Shown in pieces: positions 26,621-34,909 of a stretch of DNA of 64,000 nt. The number at the start of each line of letters is the position of its first letter. Positions within the stretch are counted from its first letter, which is position 1. The position numbers and the translations under genes were made by a program. The stretch spans positions 1 to 64,000 of the forward strand of contig NZ_QMFA01000026.1 of assembly GCF_003285005.1 (NCBI RefSeq), read 5' to 3'. A model generated the notes under the pieces. It saw nothing but the letters and a program-made list of their open reading frames with translations, ran no database searches and was not told the DNA's origin. The stretch comes from Paenibacillus sp. YN15. Lineage in GTDB: Bacteria > Bacillota > Bacilli > Paenibacillales > NBRC-103111.

Positions 26621-28081
26621 ATGATTACAAAAAGAAAGTCCATCCCCCTCATGTTAGCCGCCGTTTTATCCCTGGCGCCCCTGGCCGCCTGTTCCGGCGG
26701 TAAGGAAAACGCCTCTTCTCCCGCTCCAGCCGCATCTGCCGGAGGCTCTCCCGCCGCAACCGCCGCCGCTTCCGGCGAGAAGGACACCATCACCGCCCTG
26801 CTTCCCCCGGTTTCGGCCAACTTCCAGAAGAAATTCGAGCAGATGGCCAAGGATTTCAACACCCTTTACCCCAATCTGACTCTGAAAATCGAACCGGCCA
26901 GCTGGGAGGATATGACCCAGAAGCTGGACACCCAGGTCAACGCGGGCAGCCCGCCGGACATTGCCTTTATCGGCTCCGACGGCATCTCCAAGTATGTGCA
27001 GCAAGGCATGCTCATGGATATTACGGACCTGGCCGACGCCAGCATGGTATCCGACTTTGATCCGGTGCCTCTGGAATATATGAAGAACGGCAAGAGCCTT
27101 TACGGCTTCCCCGCTTACATGGAGGCCCATGCCATCGGCGGCAACCGGGAGTTTCTGGAGGCGGCAGGCATCGACTGGAAAAAAGTGCAGCAATCCGGCT
27201 GGACCTATGAAGAGTTCCGCGAGGCCATCAAGAAGGGCGTCGTGAAGGACGGCAGCGCCACCAAGCGCTACGGCTTCGTATTCGCCACCTCGGGCGTGGC
27301 CTCCAAGGACTATCTGGGCATTCTGGTGAAAAACGCCGGCATGCCCTCCCCCTTCACCAAGGATCTGAAATACGCCTATACCAGCAAAAACTACCTGGGC
27401 GTCCTGAAGGCCGTCCGTGAAATGATCGACGACGGCTCCATGCCCAAGGAGCTGGGCTCCATCGATGCCGGCAAACGCTGGAACATGTTCCTGACCGGCC
27501 AAACCATGATTACCGGCAAGGGTCTGGCCACCTTTGAAAACTCCGCCAAAACCAACAATGCCAAGATCGACGCCAAGGACGGCAGCGCCGTCAAGGACAG
27601 CATCAAGGTGGATTACATCGTGCTGCCGGTGCCCAGCTTCCTGGGCCAGCCCGCGGTTTCCAGCACTGTCGTAGACGGCTATGTCACCTTCCGCGGCAAA
27701 AAAGAGCCCACCGCCGAGCATAAAGCCAACGTGGTAAAAGCCGCCTACTTCCTGGCCAGCGGCAAGGTAGCCGCCGAAACCAACAGCGAGCTGTTCGTGG
27801 CCCAAATCAGCAAAACCGCCGCCGAAGCCGCCAAGAGCATCACCATCACCCGCAGCCCGGAGAACGAAGCCGCCGTTAAGGTCCTGCTCTCCCACGCCGC
27901 TCCCGCCCGTCCGGACATTCCGGTAGAGCTGGGCGCCAAGGCCACCAAGCTGGAGAATGAGGTGATCATTCCCAAGATGCAGGCTTTGTTGGCCGGGGAA
28001 ATCACGCCGGAAGACATGCACAAGGCGATTACCGAAGCGGCTGTCAAGGCCTTCGGAGACACCGGCGTCGTCAAGGATTAA
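26621..28081 (+). CDS. Extracellular sugar-binding lipoprotein of the MurNAc-linked importer
   Basis: 486 residues with a lipoprotein signal (MITKRKSIPLMLAAVLSLAPLAAC, lipobox LAAC), a Ser/Ala/Pro-rich tether, and a family-1 solute-binding domain (KFEQMAKDFNTLYPNLTLKIEPASWEDMTQKLD, GSPPDIAFIGSDG). Placed between murQ and the two permeases, it is the likely capture protein for peptidoglycan-derived sugar. AAAGGAGG precedes ATG 26621. A stable hairpin separates it from the first permease, as often seen where the binding protein is made in excess. Confidence 0.92.
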   Translation: MITKRKSIPLMLAAVLSLAPLAACSGGKENASSPAPAASAGGSPAATAAASGEKDTITALLPPVSANFQKKFEQMAKDFNTLYPNLTLKIEPASWEDMTQKLDTQVNAGSPPDIAFIGSDGISKYVQQGMLMDITDLADASMVSDFDPVPLEYMKNGKSLYGFPAYMEAHAIGGNREFLEAAGIDWKKVQQSGWTYEEFREAIKKGVVKDGSATKRYGFVFATSGVASKDYLGILVKNAGMPSPFTKDLKYAYTSKNYLGVLKAVREMIDDGSMPKELGSIDAGKRWNMFLTGQTMITGKGLATFENSAKTNNAKIDAKDGSAVKDSIKVDYIVLPVPSFLGQPAVSSTVVDGYVTFRGKKEPTAEHKANVVKAAYFLASGKVAAETNSELFVAQISKTAAEAAKSITITRSPENEAAVKVLLSHAAPARPDIPVELGAKATKLENEVIIPKMQALLAGEITPEDMHKAITEAAVKAFGDTGVVKD

Positions 28082-28115
28082 TCCGCCCGCGGGCAGAGCG
28101 CCCCGCTTCGCGCAT

Positions 28116-28144
28116 CCGGACCGTTTGCCTCGCAGGCGGTCCGG
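28116..28144 (+). other. Intercistronic hairpin between binding-protein and permease genes
   Basis: CCGGACCGttTGCCT (28116-28130) pairs with AGGCgGTCCGG (28134-28144). No U run follows. Such stems usually stabilise the upstream message of abundant binding proteins. Confidence 0.55.
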
Positions 28145-28203
28145 CGCAGGGGCCTCTCCCCGGCTTTTTTGACCAGCTTCATGAAAGAGAAGGGAGTTTC
28201 GCC

Positions 28204-29124
28204 ATGGCCGTGTCCACATCCAACGAACGTGCAGCCAAACCGGCGGGAAGACGGAGGAAGCACACCGATAATGTTCCCGGTTATGTCTTCATTGCCGTCG
28301 CCCTGGTGGTGTACGCGCTGTTTACCGCCTATCCGGTCATCAAGGCCTTTATCATCAGCTTTCAGGATTACAAGCCGCTGGGCTCCACCTATATCGGATT
28401 CGAAAACTATGCGGCGACCTTCGAAAGCTCCCTGTTCTGGAAGTCCATCCGCAACACCATCATGTACACTCTGTTGACCGTGCCTTTCAATTTATTCCTT
28501 TCCTTCATCATTGCCATCATGATCCTGCCTCTGCGCAAGAAGGTGCAGAATGTCTTCAAGGGCATCTACTACCTGCCCACTGTTGCCTCGGGCGTAGCCC
28601 TGTCCGTAGTCTGGCTGTGGATTTATGATCCGCTGCCTGCAGGGATTTTCAACAGACTCATCAGCTTCTTCGGCATCTCCAACCAGAACTGGCTGGGCGC
28701 AAGCTCCACCGCCATGCTGGCCCTGGTCATGATGAGCTGGCTGTCCAGCCACGGCTCGGCGATTATTATTTTCCTGGCGGCGCTTATCGGCATTGACAAC
28801 AGCTATTATGAAGCGGCAGACCTGGACGGGGCCACTTTCCTGCAAAAGCTGCGGCATATTGTGGTTCCTTTTGTAAAACCCACTATCCTGTTCCTGCTGG
28901 TTACGGCGGTGATCGGATCATTCCAGGTGTTCCAGAACGCCTACCTGATGACAGGGGGCGGCCCCAACCATTCCACTACCATGGTCGGTCTCCTGATTTT
29001 TGACAATGCCTTCAAATACTTCGAATTCGGCCGCGCCGCCGCCCAATCCCTGGTGTTGGCCGCCGTTATCGCGCTGGTGTCCCTGATCCAGTTCAAATTC
29101 CTGGGCAAAGAGATCGAATACTAG
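28204..29124 (+). CDS. Sugar ABC transporter permease, MalF/UgpA type
   Basis: 306 residues, six membrane helices after a cytoplasmic basic N-terminus, with the EAA loop YYEAADLDGATFLQKLRHIVVPFVKP. Together with the next gene it forms the CUT1 membrane channel of the murQ-linked importer. GAGAAGGGAG precedes ATG 28204. No ATPase is encoded in the operon, so a general MsmK/UgpC-like ATPase must energise it. Confidence 0.92.
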   Translation: MAVSTSNERAAKPAGRRRKHTDNVPGYVFIAVALVVYALFTAYPVIKAFIISFQDYKPLGSTYIGFENYAATFESSLFWKSIRNTIMYTLLTVPFNLFLSFIIAIMILPLRKKVQNVFKGIYYLPTVASGVALSVVWLWIYDPLPAGIFNRLISFFGISNQNWLGASSTAMLALVMMSWLSSHGSAIIIFLAALIGIDNSYYEAADLDGATFLQKLRHIVVPFVKPTILFLLVTAVIGSFQVFQNAYLMTGGGPNHSTTMVGLLIFDNAFKYFEFGRAAAQSLVLAAVIALVSLIQFKFLGKEIEY

Positions 29125-29140
29125 AGGGGAGGAGCCCACC

Positions 29141-30001
29141 GTGGCCTTATACAACAATCATATCGGCAATCCCAAAGTTCGCGTGGCCCGCAATGGCGTC
29201 TTAAGCTTCTTCCTTCTGGTATTTGCTTTGGCGACGCTGTTTCCCATCTACTTCATGCTGATCTCCTCCCTGGGCGATCCGGTGGAGGCAGGTGCGGTGA
29301 ATTACTCTCTTTTACCCGGTAAAATTACGTTGGATTCCTTCGTCTTCTTCTTCCAGTACAGCAAATATTCGTACCGCTGGATACTCAATTCCCTGGTTGT
29401 GGCGGGAAGCATTACGGTGACCAACGTGCTGTTTGCCACTATGGCGGGGTATGCCTTTTCCAAGGTGCGGTTTAAGGGGCGGGCGCTCTTGTTCACCATT
29501 CTTCTGGCGGCCATGATGATTCCCTATCAGGTGACCCAGGTGCCCTTGTACATTCTGGTGGTAAACATGTTCCAAATGGAAAATACCTACACCGCTCTCA
29601 TCCTGCCCAGCCTGGTTACGGTGTACAACATCTTCCTGGCCAAGCAGTTTATGGGCAGCATTCCCAATGAAATCATCGAGTCCGCCAAGGTGGAGGGGGC
29701 CAGCCAGTTCATGATTTTCTTCAGGGTGATTGTGCCGCTTTCGAAGACGGTCATGGCGGTGATTGCCATTCTGACCTTTATGGACAGTTGGAATACGTTC
29801 TTCTGGCCGCTTCTGGTGACGAAGACCATGGATATGCAAACCATTCAGGTGGGGCTAAAAAATTTCCGCTTCGCCAACACCACCTACTTCTCGCCCATGA
29901 TGGCGGGGGCGACTATCTCCGCGCTGCCCATGTTCATCCTGTTCTTCAGCCTGCAGCGCTACTTCCTGGAGGGCGTCACCGTCGGCGCGGTGAAGGGATG
30001 A
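29141..30001 (+). CDS. Sugar ABC transporter permease, MalG/UgpE type
   Basis: 286 residues, six helices, EAA loop EIIESAKVEGASQFMIFFRVIVPLSK, and the usual C-terminal FLEGVTVGAVKG tail. GTG 29141 follows AGGGGAGGAG. Its stop codon overlaps the anmK start (ATGA), so translation of the kinase is probably coupled to it. Confidence 0.92.
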   Translation: MALYNNHIGNPKVRVARNGVLSFFLLVFALATLFPIYFMLISSLGDPVEAGAVNYSLLPGKITLDSFVFFFQYSKYSYRWILNSLVVAGSITVTNVLFATMAGYAFSKVRFKGRALLFTILLAAMMIPYQVTQVPLYILVVNMFQMENTYTALILPSLVTVYNIFLAKQFMGSIPNEIIESAKVEGASQFMIFFRVIVPLSKTVMAVIAILTFMDSWNTFFWPLLVTKTMDMQTIQVGLKNFRFANTTYFSPMMAGATISALPMFILFFSLQRYFLEGVTVGAVKG

Positions 30002-31413
30002 GGAGGCGCAGGGAACAGGCTGCAGCTGAAAAGTGGAGAAGCAGGCGGGCTGAAGCAGGACAAGGAAACGGGCATACCAGGGAAGGGAACACTGCGGAGC
30101 GGGCGGCAGAGAACTGCGGCAGGCGCTACGCCATCGGGCTCATGTCCGGCACCTCCGTGGACGGCATCGATGCCGCGCTGGTGGAGATCGCGGGCCGTCC
30201 GGGGGAGGACTGCCACCGGACTGGCGGCAGCGACGGCGGCAATGCTGGCGACAGGGGCAGCGACGATGACAGCTGTATAGGCGATGACACCGACAGAGGC
30301 AGAGGCGGCAGCAGGAGTGCAGAGGAAGGCGAGCCTGGGGATGAAGGACTGTCCGTCCGGCTCCTGGCCTTCCTCAACCTGCCCTATCCGGAGGAAACCC
30401 GGGAAGCTATCTTCCGCCTCTTCGATCCCCGGCAGGCTACCGTGGATCGGGTAGGCGAAATGAATGTGGGGCTGGGCAGGCTTTATGCGGAGGCTGCTTT
30501 GGCCGTAGCGGCGGAGGCGGGGATTTCCCCGGAAGCGGTCAGCGTCATCGGCTCCCATGGACAGACCATCTGGCACGCGCCGGAGCAGGGATATACCGTC
30601 CAGATCGGGGAAGGCTCCGTCATCGCCGAGCTGACCGGCATTCCCTGCGTCTCCGACTTCCGCCCCGCTGATTTGGCCGCGGGAGGCCAGGGCGCACCCT
30701 TGGTGCCGTATACGGAATACCTGCTGTACCGCAATCCGGCAGAAACCCTGCTGCTGCAAAATATCGGGGGCATCGGCAACATTACCGTCATTCCCGCGGG
30801 AGCGGACAGCAGCCGGGTTTTCGCCTTCGACACCGGTCCCGGCAATATGCTCATCGACGGCGTGATGCGCTGTCTCAGAGGCGGACGGATCGGGATGGAT
30901 GAAGGCGGGCGAATGGCTGCCTCCGGCCGTTGCTGCGCGGAGCTGCTGAAGCGGCTCCAGGCGGAGGCGTATTACCGCCTGCCGCCGCCCAAATCCACAG
31001 GCCGCGAGCTGTTCGGCGACGGCTATGTGGAGCGGCTGATGGGCTGGCGGGAGGAGCTTGAAGTAAGCGGCGCCGATCTGGCTGCCACGGTGACGCGGCT
31101 CACCGCCTGGTCCATCGGCGACGCTTACCGGCGCTTCATCCGGGACCGCCATCCGGCAGACCGGATGATCGTGGGCGGCGGAGGCAGCTACAATCCGACG
31201 CTGCTCCGGGAGCTGCGGGAGGAGCTGGCTCCTGTGCCGGTGGTTACCCAGGAGGAAATCGGCCTGAACAGCGACGCCAAGGAGGCGGTGGCCTTCGCTT
31301 TGCTTGCGGACTGCACCCGGGCCGGGCTGCCCGGCAGCCTCCCGGCAGTGACGGGCGCGCGCCACCCGGCGGTGCTGGGCAAGCTGTCCCTGCCCTATCG
31401 GCAGCGGCCGTAG
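29998..31413 (+). CDS. anmK: Anhydro-N-acetylmuramic acid kinase with N-terminal extension and acidic insert
   Basis: 471 residues against ~370-390 for typical AnmK. It hydrolyses the 1,6-anhydro bond and phosphorylates anhydroMurNAc to MurNAc-6-phosphate, the MurQ substrate. Core motifs: IGLMSGTSVDGIDAALVEI, GSHGQTIWHAP, FDTGPGNMLID, GGGGSYNPTLL and LNSDAKEAVAFALLA. Two oddities account for the length: about 43 residues before the core, Arg/Glu-rich, and an insert at ~67-117 rich in Gly, Asp, Ser and Arg between the first two strands. The ATG overlaps the permease stop (ATGA). The extension could be untranslated if a later start is used, but the insert is inside the core. Confidence 0.92.
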   Translation: MRRRREQAAAEKWRSRRAEAGQGNGHTREGNTAERAAENCGRRYAIGLMSGTSVDGIDAALVEIAGRPGEDCHRTGGSDGGNAGDRGSDDDSCIGDDTDRGRGGSRSAEEGEPGDEGLSVRLLAFLNLPYPEETREAIFRLFDPRQATVDRVGEMNVGLGRLYAEAALAVAAEAGISPEAVSVIGSHGQTIWHAPEQGYTVQIGEGSVIAELTGIPCVSDFRPADLAAGGQGAPLVPYTEYLLYRNPAETLLLQNIGGIGNITVIPAGADSSRVFAFDTGPGNMLIDGVMRCLRGGRIGMDEGGRMAASGRCCAELLKRLQAEAYYRLPPPKSTGRELFGDGYVERLMGWREELEVSGADLAATVTRLTAWSIGDAYRRFIRDRHPADRMIVGGGGSYNPTLLRELREELAPVPVVTQEEIGLNSDAKEAVAFALLADCTRAGLPGSLPAVTGARHPAVLGKLSLPYRQRP

Positions 31414-31429
31414 GGGCTGAGCCGGCTGA

Positions 31430-31606
31430 TGCGGAACACCCGGCTGGGCTGCCGCGCTGCCCGATTCCACTGCGGAACTCCCGGCTGAGCTGCCGTGCCG
31501 CCCGATTCTCTCTGCGTAACTCCCGGCTGAGCGCCTCGCTGCCCTATTCTGCTGCGGAACTCCAGGCTGAGCTGCCGTGCTGCCCTACTCTGCTGCTGGA
31601 CATCCG
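31430..31606. repeat. 41-bp tandem repeat after anmK
   Basis: Units start with TGCGGAAC-like sequence at 31430, 31471, 31513, 31553 and 31594 (periods 40-42): about four and a third imperfect copies. No gene is seen in 31414-31902. Confidence 0.85.
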
Positions 31607-31639
31607 GTTATCCGGACCGGGGAGCCGCTATTTTCCCAA

Positions 31640-31800
31640 AATAGGCACTTTTGCCGATTTCGCGGACACACGTTCCGTTATCTCCTCCCCACTCCGCCCA
31701 AACCGGCTCTTTACCGGCAAATAACGGCTCCTCTGTCCGCTCAGTTGAAAAAGCGCCGTTTCGGGGGCCGATAACGGATTCTGTGTCCGTTTAGGCCCGT
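31640..31800. repeat. Intergenic repeat cluster, ATAACGGAT/TGTCCGC type
   Basis: At least three copies or partial copies of the unit also found at 2865-3050, one inverted. It lies just ahead of the GNAT gene; a -10/-35 pair is not obvious. Confidence 0.6.
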
Positions 31801-31902
31801 TCGGACAGCAGGAATTGAAAATGCCAAGCGTACGCATCACATTTTCGTATAAATCCGCCGCCGCCAAAGCCGTATCTTTTCAAAAAGAAAGGATGCCATC
31901 CT

Positions 31903-33039
31903 ATGCTTAAGCTTACACTTAGCAGTTGGCAAGATCATGCCCTGGAGTCAACAGTGGCCCTATGGAACCGCGCCGCAGTAAAAGACGGCTACAAGGAGAT
32001 GACCGCCTCCTCCTTCCGCTCGATCATCCTGCAAAACCCTTACTTTGACCCGGCCTGCACCTTTCTCTTGCTGGAAACCGCGGCGGCTGCAGGGACGGAG
32101 GCACAGGAGGAGACAAAAGCGGAAGCGGGAGAGATAACACCCGATTGGAGCATAGCGGGGGACAAGACGAGTGAGGGTTTTGCCAGCAACAGCGCCTCCT
32201 CCGCCTCCCCCACTGTCCGCGGCTTCGCCTGCGGAGTAACCGGCGGGGACCTGCCCTTGGGGGCCGATGCCGGGTACCTGACCATTCTGCTGCTGGATGA
32301 AGACATTGCTGACGATCACCACTATTCCGTCTTGCTGGACGTTGTGGAGCAGCGCTTCCGCGACCTGGGCAAGAAGCAGGCGGAGGCGCTGTTTTTCAAT
32401 CCCATGCGGCTGCCTTGGCTCATTCCCGAAACTCCCGGCCATGAGCACAACAATGCCCCGGGCATTCCCGTGGACAGCGCGCTGCACCGTTTTCTCCTGA
32501 AGCAGGGGTATGCGGAGCGGTCCCGGCAGAACGGCATGTATCTGGATTTGGCCGGATTCACCATTCCGACCGACATCCAAGAGAAGGAAAACCAGGCAGC
32601 CAGGCTGGGCTACCGTGTAGAATGGTTCGACGGGAAGCGGCACACCGGGCTCAAGGAGCTGCTTGCCGCCCTGGGCAACCCCGCCTGGGAAAAAGAAATA
32701 AGCCGGTGCGCAGACGAGGGAATCCCCTTCCTGGTGGCGGCCCATTTGGACAGGGCGGCAGGTTTTGCCGGACCGGTCATAAGGGAACCAAGCGGGCGGG
32801 GGTATTTTGCCGGAATCGGCGTGAATCCGGAAGATGAAGGAAAGGGCTTGGGCTCCATTCTCTTCTTCCGGCTATGCGAAGCCTTCCGGGGGATCGGAAC
32901 GGAGTACATGTCCCTGTTTACCGGGGAAACCAACCCTGCCCTGAAGATTTACCATAAAGCCGGGTTCCGCACGGTCAAGCAGTTTGGCGTGCTGCGGAAG
33001 GACTTAGACAAACGAGCAAAGGAGCTGCATCAGTCATGA
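31903..33039 (+). CDS. Tandem GNAT-type N-acetyltransferase
   Basis: 378 residues: a degenerate N-terminal GNAT half (~1-205) with a Glu/Ala/Ser-rich insert at about residues 62-100, and a C-terminal GNAT domain (~255-365) with the acetyl-CoA loop IGVNPEDEGKGLGSILFFRLCEAF and the terminal NPALKIYHKAGF motif. It overlaps the PIG-L gene by ATGA and lies in the salvage operon, so acetylation of glucosamine or muramic acid freed from de-N-acetylated wall sugars is a reasonable guess, not shown. AAAGAAAGGATG precedes ATG 31903. Confidence 0.82.
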   Translation: MLKLTLSSWQDHALESTVALWNRAAVKDGYKEMTASSFRSIILQNPYFDPACTFLLLETAAAAGTEAQEETKAEAGEITPDWSIAGDKTSEGFASNSASSASPTVRGFACGVTGGDLPLGADAGYLTILLLDEDIADDHHYSVLLDVVEQRFRDLGKKQAEALFFNPMRLPWLIPETPGHEHNNAPGIPVDSALHRFLLKQGYAERSRQNGMYLDLAGFTIPTDIQEKENQAARLGYRVEWFDGKRHTGLKELLAALGNPAWEKEISRCADEGIPFLVAAHLDRAAGFAGPVIREPSGRGYFAGIGVNPEDEGKGLGSILFFRLCEAFRGIGTEYMSLFTGETNPALKIYHKAGFRTVKQFGVLRKDLDKRAKELHQS

Positions 33040-33755
33040 CGCAATCTCAATCCCAATCACAACCGCAAACCATTCTGGCCATCGGCGGCCACGTGGGAGA
33101 TATGGAGCTGACCGCCGGAGGGGTGCTGGCCAGCCACGCCCTGAAGGGCGACCGGATTGTTACGCTGGCGCTGACCGCCGGGGAACGCGGTGTTCCAGCC
33201 GGGCAGGAAATGGCGGATTACCGGGCCCAGAAGGTCCGGGAGGCGGAGGCGTTTGCCGCCAAGCTGAACGGGGAAGCCATTGTTTTGGACTATGCCGACG
33301 GGGAACTGCCGGACAACATGGAGGTGCGGCTTCAGGTCTGCGACATCATCCGCCGTGTCCGTCCCTCCATTCTCATCACCCATTTCAAAAACAGCATGCA
33401 CAAGGATCATAGCACCACCCACCGGATTGTGAACGATGCCCGTTTCTTTGCCGGGCTGGCCTCCTTCCAGCGTGAGTTGCCCGCCGCCTTCGCCGGAAAG
33501 CTGTATTATGCGGAAAATTGGGAGGACGCCGTAGGCTACCGGCCTTATGTATATGTGGATTTTTCCCCGGAGGCTTATGATCTGTGGGTAGAGGCGGTGT
33601 CCCTGCATTGGTTCGTGACCGGAAGCAAATCCTTCCCCTATCTGGAATACTACAAGCATTTGGCCAGAGTCCGGGGCATTGAGGCCCGCAAGCAATATGC
33701 GGAAACCTTCATGATCCCGGAGGAAGCCCTTCGGCTGCGGCAAGGGGAGCTATAG
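33036..33755 (+). CDS. PIG-L/LmbE-family deacetylase-like protein with altered active site
   Basis: 239 residues with the Rossmann-like PIG-L fold: ILAIGGHVGDMELTAGGVL at the start, DYADGELPDN, and the third zinc-ligand region HFKNSMHKDHSTTHRIV. The family motif AHPDDE reads GHVGDME here: the zinc-binding His and second Asp remain, but the Asp that serves as general base is Gly. Zinc binding seems possible; ordinary deacetylase chemistry is doubtful unless another residue substitutes. ATGA overlap with the acetyltransferase and immediate adjacency to namZ point to a role on amino sugars of the wall. Confidence 0.88.
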   Translation: MTQSQSQSQPQTILAIGGHVGDMELTAGGVLASHALKGDRIVTLALTAGERGVPAGQEMADYRAQKVREAEAFAAKLNGEAIVLDYADGELPDNMEVRLQVCDIIRRVRPSILITHFKNSMHKDHSTTHRIVNDARFFAGLASFQRELPAAFAGKLYYAENWEDAVGYRPYVYVDFSPEAYDLWVEAVSLHWFVTGSKSFPYLEYYKHLARVRGIEARKQYAETFMIPEEALRLRQGEL

Positions 33756-33756
33756 C

Positions 33757-34905
33757 ATGGTGCAATGCGGCGTGGAAACTCTGCAGGAGCGGCAGCATCT
33801 GCTGAAGGGCAAACGGCTGGGCCTGATCACCTCGCCCACCGGCTTGACCCGGGACTTCGTTTCGACGGTGGATCTGCTGCATGAGCAGTTCCATCTGGCG
33901 GCGCTGTTTTCCCCCGAGCATGGGGTGCGGGGAGACCAGGAGGCGGGAGGACTGGTGGAAAACTACCGGGATGCGCGGACCGGAGTTCCCGTCTACAGCC
34001 TGTACCGACAGGACTCCAAACGGCTGATCCCGGAGATGCTGGAGCAGGTGGATATGGTGGTCTATGATATTCAAGACGCAGGGGCCCGCTTCTACACCTT
34101 CATCTATACCATGCTGTATGCGCTGGAGGACTGCGCCAAGGCCGGCAAAGCCTTCATGGTGCTGGACCGGCCCAATCCGCTGGGCGGCGCCGTAGTGGAG
34201 GGCAACCGCCTCAAGGCCCCTTTCCGCTCCTTCGTGGGCAATTATCCCGGCCTCGCCATCCGCTACGGCTTGACCACCGGAGAGCTGGCACTGATGGCCA
34301 ACGACCAATTAAAGCTCAATGCGGAGCTGCATGTGGTCCAAATGAAGGGCTGGTCCCGGAGCATGCTGTTTCCCGACACGGAACAGCTGTGGGTGCCGCC
34401 GTCCATGGGGCTGCCGCGCTTCGGGACAGCGCTGCTCTATCCGGGCACCTGTCTCATCGAGGGCACCAATCTGTCCGAGGGCAGAGGCACTCCCCTGCCC
34501 TTCGAGCTGATCGGCGCGCCTTACCTGGACGCAGACCGGCTGGCCTCGGAGATGAACCGGCTCTCGCTGCCGGGAGTCCGGTTCCGGCCCGCACATTTTA
34601 AACCAGCTGCCTCCAAGCACCAAGGAGAGCTGTGCCACGGCGTACAGCTTCATATTACTGACCTGCGGACCCTGCGGCCTGTGGAAACGGGCATCCGGCT
34701 CATCGACACCCTGCGGCGGAATTGGGAGGAGTTTGCCTTCCTGCCGCCTGTCCGGGAGGGCGGCCGTCCCTTTATGGATCTTCTCTGGGGAGACAGTGTG
34801 CTGCGGGAAGGAGCTTTCCGGGTGGAGGAGTTGCTGGACCAGCTTCGGGAGGAAAGTGCAGCTTTTGCCGGGGAAAAGAGCATTTACCATTTGTATAAAG
34901 GGTGA
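33757..34905 (+). CDS. namZ: Exo-beta-N-acetylmuramidase NamZ (DUF1343), without signal peptide
   Basis: 382 residues, full DUF1343/GH171 length: GLITSPTGLTRDFVSTVDLL, LFSPEHGVRGD, VYDIQDAGARFYTFIYTM, LDRPNPLGG and GRGTPLPFELIGAP are characteristic. NamZ releases MurNAc from the non-reducing end of MurNAc-GlcNAc. B. subtilis NamZ is secreted; this one begins directly with the catalytic domain (MVQCGVETLQERQ), so it should act inside the cell on imported sugar. It starts one base after the PIG-L stop codon and is followed 4 nt later by the kinase. Confidence 0.93.
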   Translation: MVQCGVETLQERQHLLKGKRLGLITSPTGLTRDFVSTVDLLHEQFHLAALFSPEHGVRGDQEAGGLVENYRDARTGVPVYSLYRQDSKRLIPEMLEQVDMVVYDIQDAGARFYTFIYTMLYALEDCAKAGKAFMVLDRPNPLGGAVVEGNRLKAPFRSFVGNYPGLAIRYGLTTGELALMANDQLKLNAELHVVQMKGWSRSMLFPDTEQLWVPPSMGLPRFGTALLYPGTCLIEGTNLSEGRGTPLPFELIGAPYLDADRLASEMNRLSLPGVRFRPAHFKPAASKHQGELCHGVQLHITDLRTLRPVETGIRLIDTLRRNWEEFAFLPPVREGGRPFMDLLWGDSVLREGAFRVEELLDQLREESAAFAGEKSIYHLYKG

Positions 34906-34909
34906 GGGC

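Noticed and set aside
26666-28219. 517-codon antisense frame over the MurNAc-linked binding protein
   Set aside because: Gly/Ala/Val-rich shadow of a lipoprotein gene with an obvious signal peptide.
29959-31470. 503-codon antisense frame over anmK
   Set aside because: Overlaps diagnostic AnmK motifs on the other strand; no supporting start.
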